Assembly (NCBI RefSeq): GCF_001580455.1
Contig: NZ_CP010951.1
Coordinates: 3,745,001 to 3,809,000 of the forward strand
Length of the DNA stretch: 64,000 nt
Direction of reading: 5' to 3'
Origin: Ramlibacter tataouinensis
GTDB lineage: Bacteria > Pseudomonadota > Gammaproteobacteria > Burkholderiales > Burkholderiaceae_C
Every line of letters begins with the position of its first letter. The first letter of the stretch is position 1. The notes beneath the pieces are model-generated. The model worked only from the letters and a program-made list of their open reading frames with translations, was not told the origin of the DNA and ran no database searches. Positions 17,466-28,189 of this stretch are shown here, one piece after another. A program made the translations under genes and the position numbers.

Positions 17466-17487
17466 CCTAGGGTTTAGCCTAGGGTTT
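17466..17487. repeat. Two direct 10-bp repeats upstream of coxS
   Basis: CCTAGGGTTT occurs at 17466-17475 and again at 17478-17487, a 12-bp period, about 80 bp before the coxS start. Each copy contains the palindrome CCTAGG. The position upstream of a 7-kb operon suggests an activator site, but no regulator gene adjoins it and the function is unproven. A 7-bp-stem hairpin (TCCGGGG and CCCCGGA) follows at 17521-17542 in the probable leader. Confidence 0.4.
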
Positions 17488-17564
17488 CCACTTGGGTGCG
17501 GTTCAACAATGACTGTCCCCTCCGGGGATGTTCCGCCCCGGACATTTTCAAGGAGACAGACAAC

Positions 17565-18038
<474 letters not shown>

Positions 18039-18048
18039 GGAGGCCGAC

Positions 18049-20421
<2,373 letters not shown>

Positions 20422-20437
20422 AGGAAGGAGACGACTC

Positions 20438-21232
20438 ATGTATGCATTCACCTTCGAACGTCCTTCCTCGCTCGCCGATGCGACGAAGCTGGCCGGCAAT
20501 GCCGGCGCCCGCCCGCTGGCCGGCGGGCAGACGCTGCTGGCGTCGATGAAGCTGCGGCTGACCAATCCGGAGCAGCTGGTCGACCTGGGCGGCATTGCCG
20601 AGCTTGCGACCATCAAGCGCGACGGCAACGCGGTCGTGGTCGGCGCCATGGCGCGTCATGCCGACGTCGCCTCAAGTGCCGACGTGAAGTCCGCCATCCC
20701 GGCGCTGGCCGACCTGGCGGCGGGCATCGGCGACCGGCAGGTGCGGGCGCTGGGCACCATTGGCGGCTCGCTGGCCAACAACGACCCGGCCGCCTGCTAC
20801 CCGGCGGCGGTGCTGGGCCTGAACGCCACGGTGCAGACCACGCAGCGCAAGATCGCAGCCGACGACTTCTTCCAGGGCCTGTTCGCCACCGCGCTCAAGG
20901 ATGGCGAGCTGATCACGGCCGTGAGCTTTCCGCAGGCCAAACGGGCGGCCTACATGAAGTTCCGCCAGCCGGCCTCGCGCTTCGCCCTCATCGGTGTGTT
21001 CGTCGCGCAGACGGATGGCGGTGTGCGCGTGGCCGTGACCGGCGGCGGCAACGGGGTGTTCCGTCATTCCGGCCTGGAAGCGGCGCTGTCCAAGGACTTC
21101 ACGCCCCAGTCGGCCGCGTCGGTGAAGATCGACGCCGGCGACCTTGCGACCGACATCCACGCCAGCGCGGCTTACCGGGCCAACCTCATCAGCGTGATGA
21201 CGCAGCGAGCAGTCGCCAAGGCATTGGGGTAG
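20438..21232 (+). CDS. coxM: CO-dehydrogenase-type FAD-binding subunit (CoxM family)
   Basis: A 264-residue medium subunit of the molybdenum hydroxylase. FAD-binding motifs are ARPLAGGQTLLASMKLRL (about residues 25-42) and RALGTIGGSLANNDPAACYP (about residues 101-120). It passes electrons from the CoxS clusters to the respiratory quinone pool or another acceptor. The ATG at 20438 has AAGGAGACG upstream, 16 bp after the coxL stop. Confidence 0.93.
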   Translation: MYAFTFERPSSLADATKLAGNAGARPLAGGQTLLASMKLRLTNPEQLVDLGGIAELATIKRDGNAVVVGAMARHADVASSADVKSAIPALADLAAGIGDRQVRALGTIGGSLANNDPAACYPAAVLGLNATVQTTQRKIAADDFFQGLFATALKDGELITAVSFPQAKRAAYMKFRQPASRFALIGVFVAQTDGGVRVAVTGGGNGVFRHSGLEAALSKDFTPQSAASVKIDAGDLATDIHASAAYRANLISVMTQRAVAKALG

Positions 21233-21242
21233 TCTTGGAGTC

Positions 21243-22139
21243 GTGCTCGATTCGATAGATCACCTCCAGCAGGCGCTGGCCGGCGCCGGCTACTTCGCCG
21301 ACCGGCGCCTCGCCACCGCCGTCTTCCTCGCGCTCAAGCTGCAGCGCCCCTTGCTGCTCGAAGGCGAGCCGGGCGTGGGCAAGACCGAACTCGCCAAGTC
21401 GCTGGCGACGGCCTTGCAGCGCGAGCTGCTTCGCCTGCAGTGTTACGACGGGTTGGAGCAGCGCGAGGCGCTGTATGAATGGAACTACGCGGCCCAGTTG
21501 CTGCACATGCGCGCGGTCGAAGGCAAGGAAGCTGCCGACCAGATGGAGCGCGAGGTCTACCAGGAGCGCTACCTGATCCGCAGGCCCCTGCTGCAGGCGC
21601 TGCAGACGCCGGAGCCCGGTGCGGTGCTGCTGATCGACGAGATCGACCGCGCCGACGAGCCCTTCGAGGCCTTCCTGCTGGAATACCTGGGCGAGTACCA
21701 GGTGAGCATCCCGGAGATCGGCACCGTGCGTGCCAAGGCGCTGCCGGTCACCATCCTCACCAGCAACCGCACGCGTGAGCTCAACGACGCGGTCAAGCGG
21801 CGCTGCCTGTACCACTGGCTCGACTACCCGGACCGTGAGCGCGAACTGGCGATCGTGCGCTCCCGCGTGCCGCAGGCCGGCGAAGCGCTGGCGCGGCAGG
21901 TCGCGCAGTTCGTGCAACGGCTGCGCAGCCAACCCTTTGCGAATGCGTTCCAGCGCGCGCCCGGCATCGCCGAGAGCGTCGAGTGGGCGCGCGCGCTGGT
22001 GGCGCTGGACACGCTGGCGCTCGACCCCGAGGTGGTCTCGGGCACGGCCGGCATCCTGTTCAAGCAGCGCGACGACGTGGCCGCGCTCACGCCGCAGCTG
22101 GCGGCCGAGCTGCTCAAGCCTGAGGAGGAGGCGGCATGA
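21243..22139 (+). CDS. coxD: MoxR-type AAA+ ATPase (CoxD family)
   Basis: A 298-residue AAA+ ATPase starting at a GTG with GGAG about 6 bp upstream. The Walker A is GEPGVGKTE (about residues 41-49) and the Walker B AVLLIDEIDRADEPFEAFLL (about 127-146). In the well-studied form I system, CoxD helps insert copper and sulfur at the active site together with the VWA protein CoxE; a form II enzyme lacks the copper-ligating Cys, so here it more likely acts in cofactor maturation. Its stop is the first half of an ATGA overlap with the linker mini-ORF that follows. Confidence 0.92.
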   Translation: MLDSIDHLQQALAGAGYFADRRLATAVFLALKLQRPLLLEGEPGVGKTELAKSLATALQRELLRLQCYDGLEQREALYEWNYAAQLLHMRAVEGKEAADQMEREVYQERYLIRRPLLQALQTPEPGAVLLIDEIDRADEPFEAFLLEYLGEYQVSIPEIGTVRAKALPVTILTSNRTRELNDAVKRRCLYHWLDYPDRERELAIVRSRVPQAGEALARQVAQFVQRLRSQPFANAFQRAPGIAESVEWARALVALDTLALDPEVVSGTAGILFKQRDDVAALTPQLAAELLKPEEEAA

Positions 22140-22201
22140 GCCGCACGGCCGCTCCGAAGGCTCATAGCACCGCAGCCCGCGGGGCGGAGGTTATCCAGTG
22201 A
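22136..22201 (+). repeat. Linker repeat copy 1 with a 21-codon mini-ORF
   Basis: This unit begins on the ATGA overlap with the coxD stop and reads MSRTAAPKAHSTAARGAEVI then Gln and TGA. Its last bases GTGA form the start of copy 2. Inside are GCCC-GCG-GGGC (a 4-bp-stem hairpin) and then GGAGG, 7 nt before the next start. It is nearly identical to copy 2 (22198-22263) and to copy 3 on the other strand at 26600-26664. Whether the peptide matters or only its translation is not known. Confidence 0.85.
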
Positions 22202-22263
22202 CCCGCACGGCCGCTCCGAAGGCTCGCAGCACCGCAGCCCGGAGGGCGGAGGTCATCGAATGA
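22198..22263 (+). repeat. Linker repeat copy 2 with a 21-codon mini-ORF
   Basis: The tandem second unit starts with GTG in a GTGA overlap with copy 1 and reads TRTAAPKARSTAARRAEVIE after the start residue. It ends with a TGA that overlaps the coxE ATG as ATGA (22260-22263). The hairpin reads GCCC-GGA-GGGC, then GGAGG 7 nt before coxE. The two units give an unbroken chain coxD, mini-ORF, mini-ORF, coxE with four-base overlaps at every junction. Confidence 0.85.
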
Positions 22264-23444
22264 ACACGCCGCTGGGCGATGCCCGTACGGGCAAGCTCGC
22301 GGACAACATCACCGCCTTCGGCCGCGCGCTGCGCCGCGCCGGCGTCCCGGTGGACAGCTCGCGCATCGCGCTGGCACAGGAGGCGGCGCAGATGGTGGGC
22401 GTGGAGCGCAAGATCGATTTCGGCTCGGCGCTGGAGTGCGTGATGGTCGGCCGCGAGCAGGACCGCGGCGTGTTCCGCGAGCTGTTCGATGCGTTCTTTC
22501 GCGATCCGGAGATCGCCAACAAGCTGCTGGCGCAGATGCTGCCTTCCCACGACGGCAAGGCGGCGCCGACGCGCCGTCCGCGCGTGGCGCAGGCGCTGTC
22601 GCCGGGCAGCCAGGCTGCGGCTGCGCCGGATCGCAACGAGCAGAAGGTGGAGCTCGACGCCGCCATGACGGCGAGCGAGGCGATGCGTCTGCGCCATGCT
22701 GATTTCAACGCGCTCAGCGCGCAGGAATACGCGCTGGTGGAACGGCTGGCGCGCGAGGTGCCGCTGCGGGTGCCGCAGGTCGCGTCGCGTCGCACCCGCG
22801 CCGGCGAGCGCGGCGCGCAGCCGCATTGGGCGCGTACGATACGCCGCGCCACGCGCACCGGCGGCGAGCTCGCAGTGCTGCAGCGGCGTGCGCGCCGGCC
22901 CCAGGAGCTTCCCTTGCTGGTGCTGGTCGACGTGTCGGGTTCGATGGAGCGTTATGCGCGGCTGTTGCTCGCTTTCCTGCATGCGGCCACGCGCGGCGCG
23001 CGGCGGCGCGACGTGTTCGCCTTCGGCACGCACCTGACCGATCTCACGCCCGTCTTCCGGCAGGCCGACACCGACGCGATGCTGTTGGCGGCTGCCGCGG
23101 CGATCGACGATTTCGCGGGTGGCACGCGGCTGGGCGAATCGCTGGCGCAGTTGCGCGCGCGGCATGCCCGCCGGCTGGTGGGCGGGCGCACCCTGGTGCT
23201 GCTGATCAGCGACGGACTCGATACCGGCGACGGCGGCGCCCTGGCCGAGGAACTGGGCTGGCTCAAGCGACACTGCCGAAAGCTGATGTGGCTCAACCCC
23301 TTGCTTCGCTATGAGGGCTACGCTCCACTGGCGACGGGTGCGGCCGTGCTGCACCGTTTCGCGGACCGGATGGTGGCGGTACACAACCTGGAAAAGCTGG
23401 AAGACCTGGCAGCGCAACTCGCGGCCGTGATGAAGGCACGCTAG
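22260..23444 (+). CDS. coxE: VWA-domain protein, CoxE family
   Basis: A 394-residue protein whose C-terminal half (from about residue 218) is a von Willebrand A domain with the metal-ion site DVSGSMERYARLLLAF (DxSxS) and the later FAGGTRLGESL segment. Together with the MoxR ATPase CoxD it forms a chaperone pair for maturing the molybdenum hydroxylase. The N-terminal half is helical and Arg-rich. The start overlaps the linker repeat's stop and uses the GGAGG supplied by that repeat. Confidence 0.92.
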   Translation: MNTPLGDARTGKLADNITAFGRALRRAGVPVDSSRIALAQEAAQMVGVERKIDFGSALECVMVGREQDRGVFRELFDAFFRDPEIANKLLAQMLPSHDGKAAPTRRPRVAQALSPGSQAAAAPDRNEQKVELDAAMTASEAMRLRHADFNALSAQEYALVERLAREVPLRVPQVASRRTRAGERGAQPHWARTIRRATRTGGELAVLQRRARRPQELPLLVLVDVSGSMERYARLLLAFLHAATRGARRRDVFAFGTHLTDLTPVFRQADTDAMLLAAAAAIDDFAGGTRLGESLAQLRARHARRLVGGRTLVLLISDGLDTGDGGALAEELGWLKRHCRKLMWLNPLLRYEGYAPLATGAAVLHRFADRMVAVHNLEKLEDLAAQLAAVMKAR

Positions 23445-23453
23445 GAGACGACC

Positions 23454-24047
23454 ATGGACATGCAAGGCAGCCGCACGCTCGCAGTCACGCAGCAACAGGC
23501 CTGGGACGCGCTCAACGATCCCGAGGTTCTCAAGCTGTGCATCCCCGGCTGCGACAAGGTCGAAGCGACCGGGCCGGGCCAGTACACCGTCGGCATGCAG
23601 GTGAAGGTGGGGCCGGTCGCCTCGCGCTTCACCGGCAAGATCGCGCTGTCGGACCTGGATCCGCCGAACAGCTACACCATCAGCTTCGACGGCCAGGGCG
23701 GGGTGGCGGGCTTCGGCCGCGGCAGTGCCCAGGTCAAGCTCGCGCCCCAGGGCTCCGGCTGCGATCTCAACTACACCGTGAATGCGCAGGTCGGCGGCAA
23801 GATCGCCCAGGTCGGCCAGCGCCTGATCGATGGCGTGGCCCGCTCCATGGCCGAGGATTTCTTCAAGCGCTTCGACGCAGAGATGCAGCGCCGCCATCCG
23901 GTCGCGGCTGGGGCGGAGCCGGACGAAGCAGCCGCAGGGATTCCCGAGGTGCACGAAGCGGCAGTGGCCAAGATGGCGATCCCGACGTGGGTGTGGATCG
24001 TCGGGGCGCTGGTGCTGGTCGCCATCGTCTGGAGCATGATGCGCTAA
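23454..24047 (+). CDS. coxG: CoxG-type SRPBCC membrane-anchor protein
   Basis: A 197-residue protein. Residues 1 to about 145 are the SRPBCC-fold CoxG domain (SRTLAVTQQQAWDALNDPEV, then IPGCDKVEATGPGQYTVGM). A C-terminal transmembrane helix follows (IPTWVWIVGALVLVAIVW). CoxG tethers the assembled enzyme to the inner face of the membrane near the respiratory chain. The start has AGGAGACG upstream, 9 bp after coxE. Confidence 0.92.
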   Translation: MDMQGSRTLAVTQQQAWDALNDPEVLKLCIPGCDKVEATGPGQYTVGMQVKVGPVASRFTGKIALSDLDPPNSYTISFDGQGGVAGFGRGSAQVKLAPQGSGCDLNYTVNAQVGGKIAQVGQRLIDGVARSMAEDFFKRFDAEMQRRHPVAAGAEPDEAAAGIPEVHEAAVAKMAIPTWVWIVGALVLVAIVWSMMR

Positions 24048-24081
24048 TCCCGCTGCCCATAGAGACATGTAGGGAGACGAA

Positions 24082-25140
24082 ATGGAAAACCTGGACGTCA
24101 CCGTCTTGCGCGCGCTGCGCGACTGGCGCGCCGCCGGCAAGCGCGCCTTGCTGGCAACCGTGGTGCGCACCTGGGGCTCTTCGCCGCGGCCCACCGGCTC
24201 GATCATGGCGCTGTGCGAGGACGGCAGCGTCGTGGGCTCGGTGTCGGGCGGCTGCATCGAGGACGACCTGATCCATCGCTTCACGCCCGCCTACGCCGGC
24301 AAGTCCGGTGCCGGGCACGAGATCCCGGTCGGGCCACCCTCCTTCGTCAAGTACGGCGTCACCGCCGACGAGGCGCATCGCTTCGGCCTGCCCTGTGGCG
24401 GCACGCTGGAGCTGCTGCTGGAGTACGACCCCGACCCCGCGATCCTGGCCGAGCTCGTTACCGCGCTCGAGGCCGGGCGGCTGATGCGGCGCGTGGTGCG
24501 GCTGGCCGACGGCCAGGTCAGGCTGGAGGAAGCCGGCGCGCCCGAGGAACTGGAACTCGACGAGGCGCGCCTGGCCAACACCTTCGGCCCGGAATATCGC
24601 ATGCTGCTGATCGGCGCCGGCCAGCTCACCGAGTACCTCGCGACCATGGCGCTGTTCTGCGGCTTCGCGGTCACGGTGTGCGACCCGCGCGAGGAATACC
24701 GCGGCGCCTGGAGCGTGCCCGGGGTGAAGCTGACGCCGGACATGCCCGACGACGTGGTCACCGCCTTCCGCGCCGACCGCCGCAGTTGCGTGGTGGCGCT
24801 CACCCACGACCCCAAGCTCGACGATCTGGCGCTGCTGGAAGCGCTGCGCACCGACGCCTTCTATGTCGGCGCCATCGGCAGCCGCCGCAACAACGCCTCG
24901 CGCCACGAGCGCATGCGCGAGCATTTCGAGCTGACCGATGCGGAACTGGCGCGGCTGCGCGGGCCGATCGGCATCTACGTGGGCAGCAAGACGCCCCCGG
25001 AGATCGCGGTGAGCATCATGGCCGAGATCATCGCGGTAAAGAACGGCGTCACGCTGCCGCGTGACATGGAAGTCGCGCAGGCAAAGAACCTGCGCGGCGT
25101 GCCGGGAGACCCGTCCAGCGCCGAGGTCTGCGCTACCTGA
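24082..25140 (+). CDS. coxF: XdhC/CoxF-family molybdenum-cofactor maturation protein
   Basis: A 352-residue protein with the N-terminal XdhC/CoxI domain (GSSPRPTGSIMALCEDGSVV and GSVSGGCIEDDLI, including a conserved Cys). A C-terminal Rossmann-fold XdhC_C domain starts near residue 175 (YRMLLIGAGQLTEYLATMAL) and ends with YVGAIGSRRNNASRHERM. Such proteins bind molybdopterin and help its sulfuration and insertion into xanthine-oxidase-family enzymes. The ATG at 24082 has GGGAGACGA upstream. It ends the cox gene run. Confidence 0.9.
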   Translation: MENLDVTVLRALRDWRAAGKRALLATVVRTWGSSPRPTGSIMALCEDGSVVGSVSGGCIEDDLIHRFTPAYAGKSGAGHEIPVGPPSFVKYGVTADEAHRFGLPCGGTLELLLEYDPDPAILAELVTALEAGRLMRRVVRLADGQVRLEEAGAPEELELDEARLANTFGPEYRMLLIGAGQLTEYLATMALFCGFAVTVCDPREEYRGAWSVPGVKLTPDMPDDVVTAFRADRRSCVVALTHDPKLDDLALLEALRTDAFYVGAIGSRRNNASRHERMREHFELTDAELARLRGPIGIYVGSKTPPEIAVSIMAEIIAVKNGVTLPRDMEVAQAKNLRGVPGDPSSAEVCAT

Positions 25141-25190
25141 GGGTCTTTCGGGTTTGGTATCGTTGGGCCCTTGCCAGATCACCCGAACTC

Positions 25191-25787
25191 ATGAAAAAGC
25201 TCCAGATTCTGTCCGCGCTCCTCATTGCCGCCGCGCTCGCCGGTTGCGGCAAGCAGGAAAGTTCCAGCGCCGGCGCTCCGGCGAAGGCGCAGGCTACCGA
25301 AGCCGTTTCCATCGAGACGATCCAGGCCGAGGGGAGTGGCTTCACCGTCGGCTCGCAGATGAGCGTGCGCACCGTGTATGTGTTCTTCGATGCCCAATGC
25401 CCGCATTGCGGCGCACTGTGGAATGCGGCCAAGCCGCTGAAGGGCCAGGCCAAGTTCGTCTGGATGCCGGTGCGCCTGCTCAATGACACCAGCGAGACGC
25501 AGGGCGCCGCGATCCTGGCCGCCAAGGACCCCGCGGCGGCGATGGAGGAACACGAAGTGGTCTTCCTGGCCAACAAGAAGGGCGGCATCGAGGCCAGCGG
25601 CGACATCTCGGCCCAGCGCGCGCTGGTGAAGAAGAACACCGAGCTGTTCAACAAGTACGGCTTCGCCTCCATCCCGACCATCGTCGGCAAGCATGCGCAG
25701 ACCGGTGCCCTGGTGAAGCGCGAGGGCTCGCTGCCCACGGCCGAACTGGCAGCTTTGCTCGGCTTGCAGGTGCCGAGCGGGCAGTAA
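25191..25787 (+). CDS. DsbA/DsbG-like thiol-disulfide oxidoreductase lipoprotein
   Basis: A 198-residue periplasmic lipoprotein. The signal peptide ends in the lipobox LAGC (Cys19). A thioredoxin-fold domain follows with the redox motif CPHC in YVFFDAQCPHCGALWNAA and a cis-proline in GFASIPTIVGKH. Single-domain length suggests a monomeric thiol reductase or oxidase rather than the dimeric DsbC/G isomerase. It is convergent with the SDR gene. The client protein is unknown. Confidence 0.88.
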   Translation: MKKLQILSALLIAAALAGCGKQESSSAGAPAKAQATEAVSIETIQAEGSGFTVGSQMSVRTVYVFFDAQCPHCGALWNAAKPLKGQAKFVWMPVRLLNDTSETQGAAILAAKDPAAAMEEHEVVFLANKKGGIEASGDISAQRALVKKNTELFNKYGFASIPTIVGKHAQTGALVKREGSLPTAELAALLGLQVPSGQ

Positions 25788-25791
25788 CGCC

Positions 25792-25813
25792 TAGGGCCTG
25801 TTCACAGGCCCTA
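25792..25813. terminator. 9-bp-stem hairpin between convergent genes
   Basis: TAGGGCCTG and CAGGCCCTA pair perfectly around TTCA, just after the Dsb-like stop and overlapping the SDR stop codon. There is no T-run, so it may act as a transcript-end stabiliser or a bidirectional terminator. Confidence 0.6.
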
Positions 25814-26602
25814 CACCGGCACGGTGTAGTTCAGCGTCATGCGGCCGCCGTCCACCACCACGATCTCGCCGGTGATGTAGCTCGCAGCGTCGCTCGCCAG
25901 ATAGGCGACAGTGTCGGCGATCTCGGCCGGCTCGCCCAGCCGCTTCATCGGCGTGCGGCTCAGGATGCGCTTTCGGGCGTCCTCGCTGGTCAGCACCGCC
26001 TTGGCGGCGAGCTCGGTGGCGATCGTGCCGGGCGCGACCGCGTTCACGCGGATGCCCTTGTCCGCCAGCGCCAGCGCCATCACGCGCGTGAGCTGGTTGA
26101 TACCGCCCTTGCTGACGTTGTAGCTGGCGATGTTGGGAATGGCCAGCGTGCCGTTGACCGAGCTCATGTTGACGATCGCGCCGCGGCCGGCCTTGGCCAT
26201 CTCGCGCGCCGCCGCCTGGCCCATGAGGAAGGCGCCCTTGAGGTTGACGCGCAGCACCGCGTCGAAGTCGGCCTCGGTCACGTCCAGGAAATCCGCAGCC
26301 TTGAAGATGCCGGCATTGTTTACCAGCACGTCGAGGCGGCCATGGGCCTGGATGGCCGCGTCGACAGCGGCGTCGACCTGCGCCTTGTCGCCCACGTCGC
26401 AGTGCACATAGCGCGCACCAAGTTCCTTGGCGAGCGCCTGTCCGCGCGCGTCGTCGACGTCGGCGATCACGACCGGCGCGCCCTCGCGGGCGAGCCGCCG
26501 GGCGCAGGCTTCGCCAATGCCCTGCGAGCCGCCCGTGACCAGGCACACGCGCCCTTGCAGGCCGAAGGAGATAGAGGAAGGGGTAGGGGTAGCGCCGTTC
26601 AT
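25811..26602 (-). CDS. SDR-family dehydrogenase, probable sugar dehydrogenase of the galactonate operon
   Basis: A 263-residue short-chain dehydrogenase. The NAD(P)-binding motif is LVTGGSQGIGEACARRL; the structural NNAG is in VLVNNAGIFKAADFL; the catalytic Ser and Tyr-x3-Lys are in NMSSVNG and ASYNVSKGGINQL. The terminal VVVDGGRMTLN is standard. As the last gene of a dehydratase/kinase/aldolase operon it may oxidise galactose, fucose or a related sugar to its lactone, but that is inferred from context. The ATG at 26602 overlaps the stop of linker copy 3 (TAATG) and takes its GGAGG from it. Confidence 0.88.
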   Translation of the reverse strand: MNGATPTPSSISFGLQGRVCLVTGGSQGIGEACARRLAREGAPVVIADVDDARGQALAKELGARYVHCDVGDKAQVDAAVDAAIQAHGRLDVLVNNAGIFKAADFLDVTEADFDAVLRVNLKGAFLMGQAAAREMAKAGRGAIVNMSSVNGTLAIPNIASYNVSKGGINQLTRVMALALADKGIRVNAVAPGTIATELAAKAVLTSEDARKRILSRTPMKRLGEPAEIADTVAYLASDAASYITGEIVVVDGGRMTLNYTVPV

Positions 26603-26664
26603 TAGATAAACCTCCGCCCTGCGGGCTGCGGTGCTATGAGCCTTCGGGCGGCCGTGCGGCTCAT
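26600..26664 (-). repeat. Linker repeat copy 3 with a 20-codon mini-ORF
   Basis: On the minus strand this 65-bp unit starts in an ATGA overlap with the dgoA stop (26664-26661) and ends in a TAATG overlap with the SDR start. It matches the cox linker copies closely. One base is missing early (CCGCCCG for CCGCTCCG) and one T is gained near the end, so the total length is unchanged but the reading frame differs: MSRTAARRLIAPQPAGRRFI. The hairpin reads GCCC-GCA-GGGC, and GGAGG lies 8 nt before the SDR ATG. Confidence 0.85.
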
Positions 26665-27296
26665 GCGCGCATGGTGCCCGTGCACGCATCCTTGAGCGCC
26701 AGCGCATTGCGGCGCACCTCGTCGGCCGCCATGCCGGGTTTGTACAGTGACGAGCCGACGCCGAAGCCGCTGGCCCCCGCCGCCACATAGGCGGCGATGT
26801 TCGAGGCGTCGATGCCGCCGACGGGCAGCAGCGCCGTGCCTGGTGGCAGCACCGCCCGCAGGGCCTTGACCGCAGCGGGCGGGATCATCTCGGCGGGAAA
26901 GAGCTTCAGGCCGGTGGCGCCGGCCTCCAGCGCGGCGAAGGCTTCGGTGGGCGTGGCCACGCCGGGCAGGCACACCATGCCCAGGTCGAGCGCCGCGCGC
27001 ACCACGGCCGCGTTGAATTCGGGCGCGACGATGAGGCGCCCGCCGGCCTGGTGCACCTCCTGCACCTGCTCGGGCCGCAGCACGGTGCCGGCGCCCACCA
27101 GCAGGTGCGGGAAGGCCTTGTGCAGCAAAGCGATGCTTTGCAGCGGCTGCGGCGAATTCAGGGGAACCTCGAACATGTGCCAGCCGGCGTCGTTCAGGGC
27201 CTGGCCGATGGCCACGGCCTCGTGTGGCTGCACGCCGCGCAGGATGGCGATCAGCGGCAGGGCCGCCATGGCCGAATTGAGATTGCCTGCGCTCAC
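26661..27296 (-). CDS. dgoA: 2-dehydro-3-deoxy-6-phosphogalactonate aldolase
   Basis: A 211-residue class I aldolase of the KDPG/KDPGal family that splits the phosphorylated keto-deoxy acid to pyruvate and glyceraldehyde 3-phosphate. The opening MAALPLIAILRGVQPHEA, the catalytic Glu region MFEVPLNSPQPLQS and the Schiff-base Lys in GLKLFPAEM match DgoA. I chose the GTG at 27296, which overlaps the dgoK stop as GTGA; an ATG at 27314 would also be in frame. The neighbouring dgoK argues for galactonate over gluconate. Confidence 0.92.
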   Translation of the reverse strand: MSAGNLNSAMAALPLIAILRGVQPHEAVAIGQALNDAGWHMFEVPLNSPQPLQSIALLHKAFPHLLVGAGTVLRPEQVQEVHQAGGRLIVAPEFNAAVVRAALDLGMVCLPGVATPTEAFAALEAGATGLKLFPAEMIPPAAVKALRAVLPPGTALLPVGGIDASNIAAYVAAGASGFGVGSSLYKPGMAADEVRRNALALKDACTGTMRA

Positions 27297-28189
27297 GTTC
27301 GCTCCTGCAGACACCGCGCGATGGCGGCCAGGCCCTGCCAGGCTGATTCCTGTCCCAGGGCCTCGAAGGCGATGCCCAGGTGGGCCAGCGCCACGCCGTA
27401 GCGCCGCACGAGCGCCGGCGAACCCGTCAGGACCAGCGCGGGCTTGGCAGGATCGAGATGGCGGGAGCGCAGTTCTTCGCCGATCAGCAGGCCCGACAGG
27501 TAGCTGCTGCCGGCCTGCGGCGTCAGCTGCCCGACCAGTGCCAGCGTGCGCGCGCTGAAGGCCGCGTGCAACAGATTGCCGCTGGTCATGGCGGCATCCA
27601 CACCGCGCCGCAGCGCCCCGTCATCCAATTCACCGTCGTCCTCGTCCAGGGTCCGCGCCAGGATCGAATGCCGGCGCAGCAGGGAAAAGAACTCCCCGGT
27701 CATGAAGGTGGCGAAGGACTCCACGCGCCCGCGCCGCGCGCGCACCCACTTGCTGTGCGTGCCCGGCAGCACGACCACGGCGTCCTCGCGTTCCAGCAGT
27801 TGCAGCGCACCGAAGGTCTGCGTTTCCTCGCCGCGCATCACATCGGGTGCGACCGGACCCGTGCACATCAGGCCGGGCACGATCGCGATGCGGTCCGGCT
27901 CGACCCAGGTGAGCTGGTTCGCCACGTCGGACAGGCCTGCCGGACAGGCTGCGTAGGGGGCTTCCATCCAGCCCTGCCGGCTGCCCGCCATGCCGCAGAT
28001 CAGCGCCAGCGCGCCCGGCGCCTGCATCCAGTCGCCGCAGGCTTCCTGGAACACCGCGGCGAAGCCGCCGGGCTCGACGCTGAGGATGCCGCGCGGCAGC
28101 TCGCGTTCTTCCCGGGCCGAGCCGGCGGCGTCCAGGCGGGCCACCCGCAGGAAGGTCGTGCCCCAGTCGACCGCGACCAGCGGCCTCAC
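27293..28189 (-). CDS. dgoK: 2-dehydro-3-deoxygalactonokinase
   Basis: A 298-residue ASKHA-fold kinase of the DgoK family. It opens VAVDWGTTFLRVARLDAAG and has the family segments CGMAGSRQGWMEAPY, VMRGEETQTFGAL and LPGTHSKWV. It phosphorylates 2-keto-3-deoxygalactonate for the aldolase that follows. The GTG start at 28189 overlaps the PfkB-kinase stop as GTGA. Confidence 0.93.
   Translation of the reverse strand: MRPLVAVDWGTTFLRVARLDAAGSAREERELPRGILSVEPGGFAAVFQEACGDWMQAPGALALICGMAGSRQGWMEAPYAACPAGLSDVANQLTWVEPDRIAIVPGLMCTGPVAPDVMRGEETQTFGALQLLEREDAVVVLPGTHSKWVRARRGRVESFATFMTGEFFSLLRRHSILARTLDEDDGELDDGALRRGVDAAMTSGNLLHAAFSARTLALVGQLTPQAGSSYLSGLLIGEELRSRHLDPAKPALVLTGSPALVRRYGVALAHLGIAFEALGQESAWQGLAAIARCLQERT

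Noticed and set aside
22136..22263. The two linker units as a minimal CRISPR
   Set aside because: There is no spacer between them; each unit is in frame and overlaps a stop and start codon.
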